Positions 34,605 through 45,420 of a stretch of DNA of 64,000 nt are shown here, piece by piece. How positions within the stretch are numbered: position 1 is the first letter of the stretch; each line of letters begins with the position of its first letter. This DNA comes from Westerdykella aurantiaca (Eukaryota; Ascomycota; Dothideomycetes; Pleosporales; Sporormiaceae). Under the pieces are notes generated by a model. That model made no database searches, was not told where the DNA came from, and was given only the letters and a program-made list of their open reading frames with translations. A program made the translations under genes and the position numbers. The stretch lies in the NCBI GenBank assembly GCA_030412805.1, contig JASJFJ010000003.1, positions 1,426,001 to 1,490,000 of the forward strand, written 5' to 3'.

Positions 34605-35021
34605 TCGGCTGCCTTGAAGAAGAAAAAGAAGCCAGACAGATTTCTCTTCGGCGTGGGAGAACCAAGTTGTCAACTACATCCTTCTTGTATAATTAGCAAC
34701 GACAGCACAACATTTGTGCACATTTCATATAGATAGCGAGCGACCACTCCACTCATCGGGTCCTCAAATCCCACTCCACAACATGTATGCAATTGAATCA
34801 CAATAATATTAGAGAAGAAAGTCCTTATTGAGATGCAGGTTTCATGCTGTTCTTGTTTATGTAATGGCCACTGTTGTCATTCTCACTGCTGTTCCTACTG
34901 TACATTCGTAAGCCTTCTTCTAGCAGGAAGCCACGCTTCTTTTTACAGTCTCAAAACCCGCCATTCCGTTGCGCCCATCCCATTGCCATCAACTCCCAGC
35001 GAGCCCCCAGCTAGCTCCAAG
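34605..35021. other. intergenic at the cluster border
   Basis: Between two convergent stop codons. I see no gene and no clear repeat in it. Confidence 0.4.
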
Positions 35022-37090
35022 CTAAAAGTTCCTCTTGGTACCATCCCTACTAGCCGCGCGAGGAAACATATGGGTGTTGTAAGTTTGAACCTTGGGAAAC
35101 TCTCCTGTATTCAGACCACGGCCGCCCATCTCCGAAAAAATCCTTTTCAGCGAGGGGGACACTGGAGGGGACGGATAGTCGGTATCCAGAGGATCATCTT
35201 CCATGGTCACATTCAAAGCCGCTCGGATGTTCTCCTTCGACACGATGCGCGGCCCGAGGGTATTCGTACGGTAAGACGCGAGGTGTCTCGGCTGCGAATG
35301 CAAAGAGTTATAGCGCTCTGGATTCTTAGCGGGGATAGGTGGCGGCGTCTCCGACGGAATCGAGGCCGTGGGCGCACGGTCGACGATGGCTGCAAAATGT
35401 AGTCTTAGAATTAGGATCACCAAGCGGTGGTTTTCTCTACTCACTAGGGTGATACTTGCGTGTTGAATCGTTCGCGAACATCTCGACGGGACTGGGGATT
35501 CGTGTAGCTTTGACTTTCTCGGCTGGCGTTCCCTCCTTCACTGTCGAGACTATAGGGGAGCCATATCCTGTTCCCTCATAACTTGGCTTACGACTCCTAG
35601 CTTTGGGGCTACCAGTATTAAGCTCACCAGGCCCGGCTCGTAGCCGGGGAAGTACTCTCTCCGTAGAAATGACCATGGTTTCTGCAGAATGCGTCGCTAC
35701 TTGTCCTGGCTCCTTCATTTGTCGTGAGTTCCCGTCTGTTAGATGTCCGTGTAGAACCCCCGTATCTTCGACATGGGGATTTGAAGATCTAATGGCGGTG
35801 TATACACCATCTGAAGTGCTTTGCGGACCTCTCCGCTTCTCGCCCTCATCGTTGGTCAACGTGTGCATGTCCTTCGCTGGGGATTCTCGCTTCTTTCGCT
35901 CCATTTCACGTGCTTCACGAAGCCTCTTTTCATATGGATGTCCAGTAATGAGATCGTCATCGCCCATGCTACCAGCTGCACTTGGAGTAGAAGGGTATGG
36001 GCTTCTGTTATGTCTGTGAGTGCTGTCACATGTCGTACCTATGTTATACTTACACTATGCCGCCTTCCAACTGCGTAAGTGTTTTGGCGCGTTGCAAAGT
36101 CGCTCTTTGAGCCCTCTGCTCTTGGATCCAGTCGTTGAAAGACCACTTTGGCTTCGGACGCTCAACAACCTGTCCGTATTGCGGGTACACCTCCCGCAAC
36201 TCTTTCTCGTCATCCTCCCACTTCGAGGTCTTGTATTTCAAAAAGCCCGTGATTGGATGTATTTCCGTGGAAGGTACACGGACAGCGTTTGAATGCGCGC
36301 ATCTCTGTACCTTAACGTGGACATCCATCCCGTAGGTGACATTTCCCTCGGGAAACGCCAGACGACTCGGGCATGCCTCTTCAATGATTTTGGCGAACCT
36401 TCCGTAGTGATATCGACCCTTTGCGTCGTACTGACTGCGAACCAGCTTCACGATCGGCACAAACACCTCCTCCCAAGCCGTGCAGATGTTTCGCTTCTCA
36501 AAGTACGTGATCCCATGAGGGTTCCTTGCTTTGCCGACCTGAAAGGCCTGTAGGAGCCACGCATAGAGCAACTTCTCATACTCTACTACATCCCAATATG
36601 ACTTGTCGATGATGTAGTGCAAACTGGTATCTGACGTGTATAGCTCGTGGTCGGGGTCGGCGCGGGGATCGTATCGCAATTTTCCTTCGTGGAAGAACGT
36701 ATAAAAGTACAAGAGATCCCTGCGCGTTATTTGGCCGGGTGATGAGGCGCGCGTGATGCCGTTAGGGTGAAGCAGCATGAAGCTATCACGGAATTCTGCC
36801 CAGGGTTGCAGAAACGCGTCCTTTTTGATGAAACATTGTTCGAGCGCGTCTAGGTCACGCAACTGAAGGCGATCCAGCGCTTGTCGAAGAGCAGGGTCTA
36901 TCCTTTCTTTGAACGGAGACATCTTTTGAAGCATATCTGAGGGCGAAGAGAGATTTCGGAGTAGCCCAGCAGATGGACCGCGACGATGTGAGGTGGGGGA
37001 GTCTGCGGAAGACCGTGTGACTTGTGGACTGTTGCCTGGGTTTTCTCGCAGAGATTTCTTCATCGGTGTCGAGCGTGGTGGGCTCGTCAT
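35022..37090 (-). CDS. unrecognised 654-residue protein, possible nuclear/cytoskeletal
   Basis: Three minus-strand exons (37090-36054, 36004-35445, 35389-35022) give 654 residues. The first half is well folded-looking: PFKERIDPALRQALDRLQLRDLDALEQCF, then aromatic-rich segments (DLLYFYTFFHEG, SYWDVVEYEKLLYAWLLQAFQ, TAWEEVFVPIVKLVRSQY) and the motif KPKWSFNDWIQEQRAQRA. The remainder is Ser/Pro/Lys-rich and likely disordered. The N-terminus is basic and Ser/Pro-rich with many SP sites. I do not recognise a family. The intron after exon 1 may be 49 or 40 nt, since two in-frame acceptors exist. The start is at MTSPPRS (37090); an upstream in-frame extension seems to be leader sequence. It lies just outside the cluster and is probably a housekeeping or lineage-specific gene. 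Confidence 0.75.
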
Positions 37091-37863
37091 GGCGAGAAGG
37101 CGGTGTTGCAATTGGTTTGTGGCAATAGCGAAGAGGAAAATTCGCTTGTGGCAGAGGAGCGGAAAAATCAACAGTGATGAGAAGAGTTGCGGGGTTTCAG
37201 AATGGGTGGTGCGTTTTTGGGGGAGACTGTCTGCTATTGTTCGCTTGGAGCTCATTAACACGCGTCCGCTATTCACCGCGGGTCTTTTCACCGCCACCTA
37301 CACATGACACCTCTTCACCATGTTGCACACTTAGATACCTAGAAAGATTGAAATTCTGCGATTGTTTAATGATGCAGGGTTGCACGTCATGGGCTTTCTC
37401 CACTTGTGCATAATTGTCATATAGACCAAAGTAACCATGGAGGAAGATATCCTCTGTCGGCAGACCTCGTTGGAACTCTCTGCGTCTATATCGGCGATAC
37501 GGGTTACATCAAGGGACCCGTTTTCATCCATCTTGCCGTTGTCTTCGCTTCCGCCGTTGCCTCACCAATAGTTCAAACACCCCTTCGGTGTTACCACTTG
37601 ACCGATTGATGAGATGTCCGAATCCCTCCCAAAGGCTTACTATTCAACACGAATTCGGTCAACTCCTATAAACATGAGCTTCTCACAATGAAATTATGTT
37701 CACTATGCAGGTTTTCACGTTTCACAATATTACAGCCACAGTTATCATATGATATATCATTCTTGGGGCACGCTAGTCCATCCACCCACACCAAAGTCAC
37801 CGCTTTTGATAGCCTGCCATGTGTTGAACATGATGACGGTTACAAAAGCTTGTACAGAATGGA
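37091..37863. other. intergenic without a recognised gene
   Basis: This holds the promoter of the 35022-37090 gene and the 3' end of the next gene. The first part of it (to about 37300) is an in-frame open extension of the former. No motif seen. Confidence 0.4.
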
Positions 37864-39504
37864 TCAATCCAAATCAAAGAATGTCTCTCCCGGTGGAGGG
37901 AATGGCCCTGATTTGCAATCATTGAGATATTGGGCAATCTTCTCACTGTTTGGTACCACGTCTGGTAGGACAATTCGTTCTTTCGGTCGGCGACGTGGGG
38001 CTCCATATCTTGTCTCCTCGTCGGAGCTTTCTTCCCCATCATCACCATACCTCTTCCTATACTCGGCCGACACCCACTCCTGCCGGATTCTGTTGTTCGT
38101 GATTTCTTCCATATGTTCCGGGCTCTCGTCCCACATACATGCGCCGCTGAAGTATTCCGCTTGTTCGGCAACCCACCGAATATTCTCCGCCCACCAGCTT
38201 ATATCGTCGCTGTCGGGAGGGTGTATCCGGTGTAACCGTCGGTACGGTGGTGAGGTTCGTGGTCCACCACCGAAGGCGTAGGCACCATATTTGTCCGTTT
38301 GCGCCTTTGACCTCTTTTCCCTGAAGGCCTTCTCCAATTCTTCCTCTCTGGCTATGACCGACGGCATTGGGGGCGGAGCAAACGTAGGTACGTATCCAAT
38401 ACGCACGACGTCTGCCGTGCTCGAGTGGCGTCGAAGATGGGGCAAAGCTGATGGTCCACATTCCTCTCTCGCCAACGATGGCTCTTCAACGGTGCGCGGA
38501 CCTTTGTTTCTTACCGGCTCCGGTTTGGATACTTCGTCGATTTCGGGTGCATGCTCCCCATGTTCATGGGCATTATCAGTTATCTCTATGCCCTCTGTTT
38601 CCGCGCGACCGGGGATTTTGATATTTTCGCTCGCAAAAGATACCCTTTTCCCAATCCACCCCCATGTAAGTGGATCCTCCAATAGATCATAATCATAGTC
38701 CAGCATGCTGCCCACATGAGGAACTGTCGTCCGAGGGTTAAGAATAGAGCGAGGGTTTTCTGGTACACGACATGTGTCTGGTATTGCCGGAGTTGTGTTA
38801 CTTTTACCAAGTACGGAAGATGTGTGTTGGGCGATTGGCAAGGCAGGAACAGGCCTTGCCTGACGCGGCGCCGCTTCCTTGGATTCCCATCGTCGGAAAG
38901 CATTTCGATCGCAGTGGTCTTCTTCCACGCACTTGGGGCCACCAACCATGTCGAGGAGTGCGTCATAGTCATCCGGATACTTCCATTGGCCTTCTGGGTG
39001 TTCGAGCGCGTAGTGGACCATCCTTGTCAGATCCAGCGCATCATGTCCTTCTGGAAACGTCCTCACACCAGTCGCGAGCGCTCGGAACGCTATTGACTGT
39101 GCCAGGGAGTCGTCACCGTCGATTTGACATGGCACTTTAAATCCATCTGTGCTCAGTTGTGCATTGTCCCAACCGTCTCTGTCTTTGTGCCATAAGAAAT
39201 GGGTTCTGATCGTCCAGTCTTTGTATCCCGCCTGGCGCATAGTCTTAGAGACAAGGCGACCGCAATCATCCGGTGACCATGCTTTCTCCAGATACCGGTT
39301 ATTCATGATGATAGTCCGGAGAGAACTTCGCGTGCAGCCATTGGAGGCCAGCCGGTAGACAACGTCAGGCGAGTGGAGGCAATGGGGTAAGAAGGTGAGG
39401 AGTTCGACGGCGGTGAGTCTTGCAGAAGAAGGGAACGGCAGATTCTTCGAAGGGATGTCTGGGCCGAACGCATGCCCGTTCACTCTGTAGGATTGTTTCA
39501 GCAT
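37864..39504 (-). CDS. AENIRW-family hypothetical protein 1
   Basis: A single open frame of 546 residues from a good ATG. I recognise no named domain, but three regions recur in the neighbours. Residues 31-52 (TAVELLTFLPHCLHSPDVVY) and 156-190 (ALDLTRMVHYALEHP and KYPDDYDALLDM) match the gene at 41691. Residues 410-485, with YRRLHRIHPPDSDDISWWAENIRW and RIRQEWVSAEYRKRYG, match the genes at 39828 and 41691. The middle is low-complexity and acidic. The first block looks like a DNA/RNA- or protein-binding helical module by its regular hydrophobic pattern, but this is a guess. It is divergent from the second family member, 323 bases between ATGs. No signal peptide or membrane segment. Confidence 0.8.
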   Translation of the reverse strand: MLKQSYRVNGHAFGPDIPSKNLPFPSSARLTAVELLTFLPHCLHSPDVVYRLASNGCTRSSLRTIIMNNRYLEKAWSPDDCGRLVSKTMRQAGYKDWTIRTHFLWHKDRDGWDNAQLSTDGFKVPCQIDGDDSLAQSIAFRALATGVRTFPEGHDALDLTRMVHYALEHPEGQWKYPDDYDALLDMVGGPKCVEEDHCDRNAFRRWESKEAAPRQARPVPALPIAQHTSSVLGKSNTTPAIPDTCRVPENPRSILNPRTTVPHVGSMLDYDYDLLEDPLTWGWIGKRVSFASENIKIPGRAETEGIEITDNAHEHGEHAPEIDEVSKPEPVRNKGPRTVEEPSLAREECGPSALPHLRRHSSTADVVRIGYVPTFAPPPMPSVIAREEELEKAFREKRSKAQTDKYGAYAFGGGPRTSPPYRRLHRIHPPDSDDISWWAENIRWVAEQAEYFSGACMWDESPEHMEEITNNRIRQEWVSAEYRKRYGDDGEESSDEETRYGAPRRRPKERIVLPDVVPNSEKIAQYLNDCKSGPFPPPGETFFDLD

Positions 39505-39827
39505 TAGGTGAGGTTGTTGTGGTCGAGTCTCGTCATGCGATGAGAATACGTCTCACGATTTGCAGTCTCCCCTGCGTGCAAATCAAATGATAAGCCCAAG
39601 AACCCGATGTCATAATACGACGGGCTCGCACCGTAAGATCTGTTTGTAGAAACAATCTGGTTGCTAGGCAGCGAAGCAAGTCTTGGCGAAAGGGTTTGCG
39701 GTGAGGCTCTTTCACCGCTTGTAGATCACAACAACACTTCAAGGCCGATCTAGTCCGCAATATTCTTTCTTCCCAAACGCCTACTCTTTGGAAAAAACAA
39801 GCTCAATCGCGAACGACTTCGACGGTA
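39505..39827. promoter_or_regulatory. divergent promoter of two paralogues
   Basis: 323 bases between the ATGs of the two AENIRW-family genes; no clear element identified. Confidence 0.4.
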
Positions 39828-40789
39828 ATGGCCGACCGAGAAAACCGTATTCCCGCAATCGGAGTAAAGCAGAACGGTTCTCGCGAGTACGGATTACAAA
39901 AGCATGGCAACAATAGCATGAGCAAAGGTGGTTCTCGCAAGAGTCGGCGTCTCGCCGAGACTGATCGTGTAAACTATCGAGAGTCGACATCGGAGTCAGA
40001 TGAGCGCGGCACTGCCGGCGACTCTCCGGTCAAGAAGGTCGAAATGAACATCTCTGGGCAACGGCCTCAAATATTGGACATGGCTGACTGACCAGGAAAA
40101 GTCTGTGGACATTGCCAGCGAGGTTGAGACAAACAGCAGTGTCGACAACAATGATGAAGACGATGAGGACTACGTCCCTGGCGCCCGCGTCGCTGCTTCT
40201 GGCAAGAGCATACGACGTGCGGCAGGAGTAGCCCGTCAGAGGATAGGTACTCAGAGCGTGTCTCCAAAGGAAAGACCCCCCGAGAAAGCACTATGCAAAG
40301 ATCTTACGGGGGTAACCTCCCCGGAGATAATGGAAGCAGCTCGCACTTACGATAAGCGTGTCCCTGTCAAGCTGGAACCCCATTTCCTCAGTCGGCAACG
40401 CATGGTGATTGACTCATTGAACGTGTTCCTATATGCAGAGCACGGCGCCACGGATCCCTGGAAAAGTGCATACTCCGCCTACCGCTACAATGGCGTAAGT
40501 CTCGCCTCGCAGGTTTCATGTGTCTCGTTAAACGATCTGAAAACTAAGAATTATACTATAGCCTCGCAAACACGCGCCGTTCAGAGAACTTCATCGCCTC
40601 AGTGATCCAACAGAAGACGATATTAGCGATTGGGCTGAGAATATCCGCTGGGCTAAACAGCAGTACGAATTGTATGGATCTGTATGGACAGAGTATGGGT
40701 ATTCTTTGGAGTGTATCACCAAACACCGGATACGTAGCCTGTGGGTCAGCGAGGAGCTGATTCGTAGCGGCCGATATCCTCCAATCTAG
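39828..40789 (+). CDS. AENIRW-family hypothetical protein 2 (short)
   Basis: Best read as three exons (39828-40028, 40096-40494, 40562-40789), 275 residues. The N-terminal half is charged and disordered with an acidic DDEDDEDYVPG tract. The C-terminal part, after a well supported intron (GTAAGT...TAG), reads PFRELHRLSDPTEDDISDWAENIRW and then HRIRSLWVSEELIRSG, aligning block by block with the C-terminus of the divergent gene at 37864. The upstream TAVEL and ALDLTR blocks of the other two members are absent, so this is a short form, either by loss or by domain shuffling. The first intron (donor GTCAAG, acceptor CTGACTGACCAG) is weak; without it the frame breaks at 40091, so a frameshift is the alternative. 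Confidence 0.65.
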
Positions 40790-41690
40790 CCAAAATAATT
40801 TTGCGCAGACATCTCAACGCCTGGGAAATGGATATAAGTCCTCAACTGAGACAGTTCATGTGAGGGATACTTGTGCTAACAACTTGGCCTGGGCTTACAG
40901 ACACGGGAATAGTGATAGAACAATTTTTTCTGCCCTTTGCTCTATGAAGCGTGCATTTTACGGCTTAACAGACACATGGAACGGGGAAGAAAATTAGCGC
41001 AACTAATTTTATGCTGTCTTCTCTTGCTTTCGCGACATAATGGCCGTGTTTGAGGCGCAGGGGTTGAATGGAGACCCAGTTTTGGTCCAGAGTTTGGTCC
41101 GCATTTTGGTGGACTCAGTATATATTTGTTTTCAGCCCTCCATGCGGAGTCCGGAGTAGTGGACAAAATTCAGGAACCCATGGTCTGGAGCACAGTTATC
41201 AATGCCATCGTCGATTGTAGGCGGATAATCAAGCCAACACGAAACTGCTGGACGGTGGCCAAGACTCCCTGGATGTGATGATGTCCTAACCAGTAAACTG
41301 TGTATGTACTCAGTAGGATACTATTAATATTGGTGACCTCCGATACATCGTAGGAATAATCGACGTTGGGATGTCAATGATCCTGCCATTTAATCATTTC
41401 ATCATTGTCGGGGAAATGGCCCATCATTGTATTATGACAATTCAGGAACACCCTTCGTCAGCATAGAACGACCAGAAGGGATTCCTTGCATTACCTTCAA
41501 ACAATTCCGGTATTCATGTCTATATACAATGCACGAAACAACACTAGGCCTCGAAAAAGCCACATAAATATCCTTTTCCTCTCAACTCCACCGACCAGAC
41601 CACGGCTCGAGGACGATCTTATCCACCGACTTGAGGCAGTATCGCAAGGTGACCATCATCAATTGTTCGCCACCTTATCGAAGTTTCAAA
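40790..41690. other. intergenic without a recognised gene
   Basis: AT-rich gap between two plus-strand paralogues. Nothing is recognised in it. Confidence 0.4.
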
Positions 41691-43484
41691 ATGGAATCCA
41701 GGAGCCGCGGTATGTCTCTTGACACGCGGGAAATGTCGTACAACGAGCTTTCTTCCCTGCTATGGGAGACTGAACGATATGCAAAGATGATCTATGCATC
41801 CGCTTCAGATCACTTGCTGAACCAACTGCTCTCGGTATATTGGGACGGTCAAAAGGCTTGCCACATCCGCAACCAGTCTCCCCAAGAGGTTTTGGATGGG
41901 TTGATATTCACTGAAGTTACCCTCTTTGGAGCGTGGAATAAGCACCGTCTGGGACTAGACGCTGGAATGACGTATCCCATCCACGACGCTCGCGTCCGCG
42001 CCCCCAACTTGCCCTACGGTCTTCCCAAGCCTGACAAAGATTTACAGACGTATATCGATAGGACGATCTTCGATGAAAGTGGGAACGTACGGGACGTAGA
42101 TGATGCGTTCCCTGCACGTCAGACGGCCAAATTGATGCAGGCGAAGTACGCGATCCCAGGTCCTTTGGAGGGGAAGGGCTTTCTTGCACGCCGTGAAGGT
42201 CTTCAAAATGATCGTACAGTCACTTCGCAGGTTGAGTCTGCATTACCTCCAAATGCGCAGCTCGCTGCACCTCCTCCTCCTGCCCAGCAATCCCAATCTG
42301 CAGGAACTCCAACTCCGGCAAAACGAAAGCAGCCTTCCCCCACCGGGCACGATGAACACAATAGGCTCGCGGATGCGCCCGGCGTCAATTTGGATTTCCC
42401 TCCTGGGAACATCACGGCGGTAGAAATCCTGGTGTTTTTCCCTCACTGGCTGAAGTCATGGGATGTCATCGATCGCCTCGTCAGCAATGGTTGGACAACT
42501 GGCTTAATGACTAGGGTGATCAACTGCTGCCGCGAGATGCCTCATGGCCAGGTTTCAAGCAATACTGTCTTACGCATGATGGCACCATCAATGCGCCATC
42601 CCGATGAGAGCCGCTATGCAAAATGGACAGTTGGGTCTCACCAGGTACCGGACAACTGGGATGCTGCGAGTGTCTCTGTGACGGCCTTTAGAACGCCTCG
42701 TATCACGCATCCTCGTGGAGGCTGTGGTGCGGAAACCTTGAACGCACCTGTAGCCCCTATTCCGTTCAAAGAACTGGCACGCGGTGTTGAGTACTGGCCC
42801 GCCCGCTACGATGCACTTGACCTAACGCGGTGCATTCACCATCACCTGGCTCATCCTCAGGAAGAGTGGCGCTTTCCCACAGATTTTGGAGCGCTCCTGG
42901 ACAGGATTGGTAGGACCACGGTACGTATCGAACACTCGGACCGGGCGGCATTTGACCGTTGGCGCGCCAGGAAGAACGCTACTGATCTCCCTAGGGTTCA
43001 TGAAGCAGCCCATTCCGAAGCAGCCCATTCCCCCGAAGATGCTCGTCATGGGAATAAGCGTCGCAGCGGGGAGATCGATACAAGCGCTACTGAGCCTGAG
43101 CAGGTACAGCGGCCCACTAAACGCTTGCGCTTGGAGTTGCCCGGTGAGTTGCCCGGTGAGTCTACCAATGACCAACAGCAAGCTGAGGTCACCAACAACA
43201 ATGCAGTCAATGCTGTGAGTTTTCAGGAGCAATTCGTGAACGTTGGTTGCACTCAACAGAACCCCCACTACTTCAATAGCCTGGGGTTCCAATACCTTCA
43301 CACCATTCCGCTACCGCCTCCACAGGACGTGAGTGACCTGGCAGAGAACATCCGATGGGGACACAAGCACCCCCAGCAATGCTTCACCCTGAGTCCCGGA
43401 GACATGGCCACGGTTACTTCTCTACGGCTCAACTCGAGGTTGTTCTCCATGGAGTCCATGAACGCCTTGTTTCAGGGGTCTTGA
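41691..43484 (+). CDS. AENIRW-family hypothetical protein 3 (long)
   Basis: A continuous frame of 597 residues from the ATG at 41691 (the frame opens earlier without ATG). An N-terminal domain not found in the other two members (about 1-150) contains NELSSLLWETERYAKMIYAS and LIFTEVTLFGAWNKHR. Then come the shared blocks: ITAVEILVFFPHWLKSWDVI, ALDLTRCIHHHLAHP with FPTDFGALLDRIG and FDRWRARK, and C-terminal VSDLAENIRWGHKHPQQCF. The linker regions are Pro/Gln-rich and include two short in-frame duplications near 43005-43035 (EAAHS twice) and 43137-43160 (LPGE twice). Function unknown; no catalytic motif, signal peptide or membrane helix is visible. The three-gene array suggests local duplication and divergence. 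Confidence 0.8.
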   Translation: MESRSRGMSLDTREMSYNELSSLLWETERYAKMIYASASDHLLNQLLSVYWDGQKACHIRNQSPQEVLDGLIFTEVTLFGAWNKHRLGLDAGMTYPIHDARVRAPNLPYGLPKPDKDLQTYIDRTIFDESGNVRDVDDAFPARQTAKLMQAKYAIPGPLEGKGFLARREGLQNDRTVTSQVESALPPNAQLAAPPPPAQQSQSAGTPTPAKRKQPSPTGHDEHNRLADAPGVNLDFPPGNITAVEILVFFPHWLKSWDVIDRLVSNGWTTGLMTRVINCCREMPHGQVSSNTVLRMMAPSMRHPDESRYAKWTVGSHQVPDNWDAASVSVTAFRTPRITHPRGGCGAETLNAPVAPIPFKELARGVEYWPARYDALDLTRCIHHHLAHPQEEWRFPTDFGALLDRIGRTTVRIEHSDRAAFDRWRARKNATDLPRVHEAAHSEAAHSPEDARHGNKRRSGEIDTSATEPEQVQRPTKRLRLELPGELPGESTNDQQQAEVTNNNAVNAVSFQEQFVNVGCTQQNPHYFNSLGFQYLHTIPLPPPQDVSDLAENIRWGHKHPQQCFTLSPGDMATVTSLRLNSRLFSMESMNALFQGS

Positions 43485-45420
43485 GTCCTTACGGGGGATG
43501 ACTGGCGAGCGGCACGAAAGAACAACGACACAAATCTTTCGAAGAGAAGTCCTCGATGGGGCTTGCTGATGAAGAGCCCTCGCACATTGGATAGCATCTG
43601 CATGTGATTCTGAGTTTCCCATCAGGATGTAATGACCCTTGATGGCAACTATGCTATTTGCCGGGCCATGATGCATTGGTCTGGCGGATTTGATGAATAA
43701 ACTATAATTTATTGAACATTCTTCCGGATACTTTTGTAACAACTGGCGCGTGAAAGATTCCCTGTATATTCACCTGTACCAAACAGACTCTTACTTGAAC
43801 AAAGCAAGTTGTTCAACCCAAAGCCTGAGGTAATACTACGACTGCTCACTTTACACGTTGTTCTCAGATCATGAACATCACCCGTACCAAGATCAACTGA
43901 AACTAACCCCTACTTTTGGCATAGCTGCGAGTGTCGTTAAAGGCTTTAGCCGATCACCAACTCAATCTTACCATGATAAACCCCCAAGTTGCGTTTCCTA
44001 GCATTATTAGTTTTGGGGGGAAAATGTCTCGTTGCCTTATAGGCGGAACAGCTTCCCCGATGAGAACTGCCCAGCCTGGGCTGATGATTCCATTGCGCTC
44101 GGCTTCACCCATAGAACGCACGGCTTCAAGACTCATCTTGCCCTTTGGATCATCCAAAGCGTGGCCAGGGTGATTCAAATTTGCAAATCGCAAAACCGAC
44201 GCCGAAATAAAGATATAAGTCTCCAACATGGTGTAGTCAAATACTCTGGGTAACTTGTATAAAACGCGGTGGTTGGGCACCTTTGGTTAACAGAATGGCG
44301 CTTAGCCCCTAAGACCCAAAATTCACAAGACATTGACGGTCTTCAAAATACTTCAATCAGTATTAATATGCTCAATTCGTGATATTTCAAGGGAAGCCAT
44401 ACTATGTTGATGCGATTGAGCGCCAGTTTCCATTGCATGCAGGTCTATGAAAAAAACTGTCACTTGTATTATATTCAGAGACCATGCAAGATTCCACTCC
44501 CCCATTCTCACTGCGCTCTCCTTTTTCCACAAAATATAGTTGAGGGAGGGGTAGATGCCGTCATGGCCAATCTATTGGGAGAGTGGCGGTGCTACGCAAG
44601 CCACACGCTAAGCTTTTCAAGCGTCCGCCTCGACTTTGCTTAATCTTGCAATTGCCTTCCAAACACCAAACAATAATGATAACGTCACGGGCGAATTGGT
44701 CGCGCCTGGTCTTAAATATGGCCAATCGTTATTTCATCCGAAAACCGTTTATTCGAAACTTTGCGCGGTGCATTGGGTCATGGACTAGAACGCGTATGTT
44801 GATTTGGCGGCCCGGACAGTTATAAACATCAGCAGCACCTCGTTGCTGCTCATGACCCATCAACGCCCATGATGAATAGTGACCGCTGCGTTCTAGTCGG
44901 TGGCAAACCATTTCATCATTTGCCTTTTGCAACAATCCACCGCTGCGGAAGTATCTACTCCCCGTCGGGATGCCTCCCTACGACACGGCAGGCGGACGCC
45001 ACTGTCAGGTCATATCCTTTCCCTATCGCACCCTTGGTAAATACCCAAGGGTCTTCAGCACAGTATCAACGGCCCTTGAGGTTCTTTGTGTAACTAAGCA
45101 GACGGGATCTCGAAGGATGGACGGGGACTTACTGGAACAAGCAGGTCGTATAGTTCAGCCAAGGCCGGCTAATCTGGAAACGGCATCTCCATATTGGAAT
45201 TCCCCATGCTTGCGATCATATATCGACCGGTAGCCGATGACCAGGTTCAGACGGTTTGTTGATGTATAAATATCTCGGGGGCTCGCGGTTGAGGACTTCC
45301 AGGGCTTTCACTCTCTGGTTCCGCACACTGTCCTCACCGCCGGATCTACGTTCGGCATTCTTGTGCGACTATCGTAGTTGGTGTACCTTTACTAGCCAAC
45401 CAAAAAAAAGGTGCCTATCC
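43485..45420. other. 1.9-kb intergenic with promoter of the metalloprotease
   Basis: A minus-strand frame at 43954-44280 (108 codons) has some protein-like character but no recognised motif, so I do not call it. A TATAAAT lies at 45265-45271. Otherwise nothing is seen. Confidence 0.4.
45265..45271 (+). promoter_or_regulatory. TATA box of the metalloprotease gene
   Basis: TATAAAT, 150 bases before the start codon chosen by signal-peptide position. It argues that the upstream in-frame codons are 5' leader. Confidence 0.5.

Noticed and set aside
34833..35402. 189-codon plus-strand frame
   Set aside because: It is antisense to a well supported exon of the 35022-37090 gene and is Cys/Arg-biased.
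43954..44280. 108-codon minus-strand frame
   Set aside because: Some protein-like stretches, but no homology-like motif and no promoter or splice context that would support a gene.
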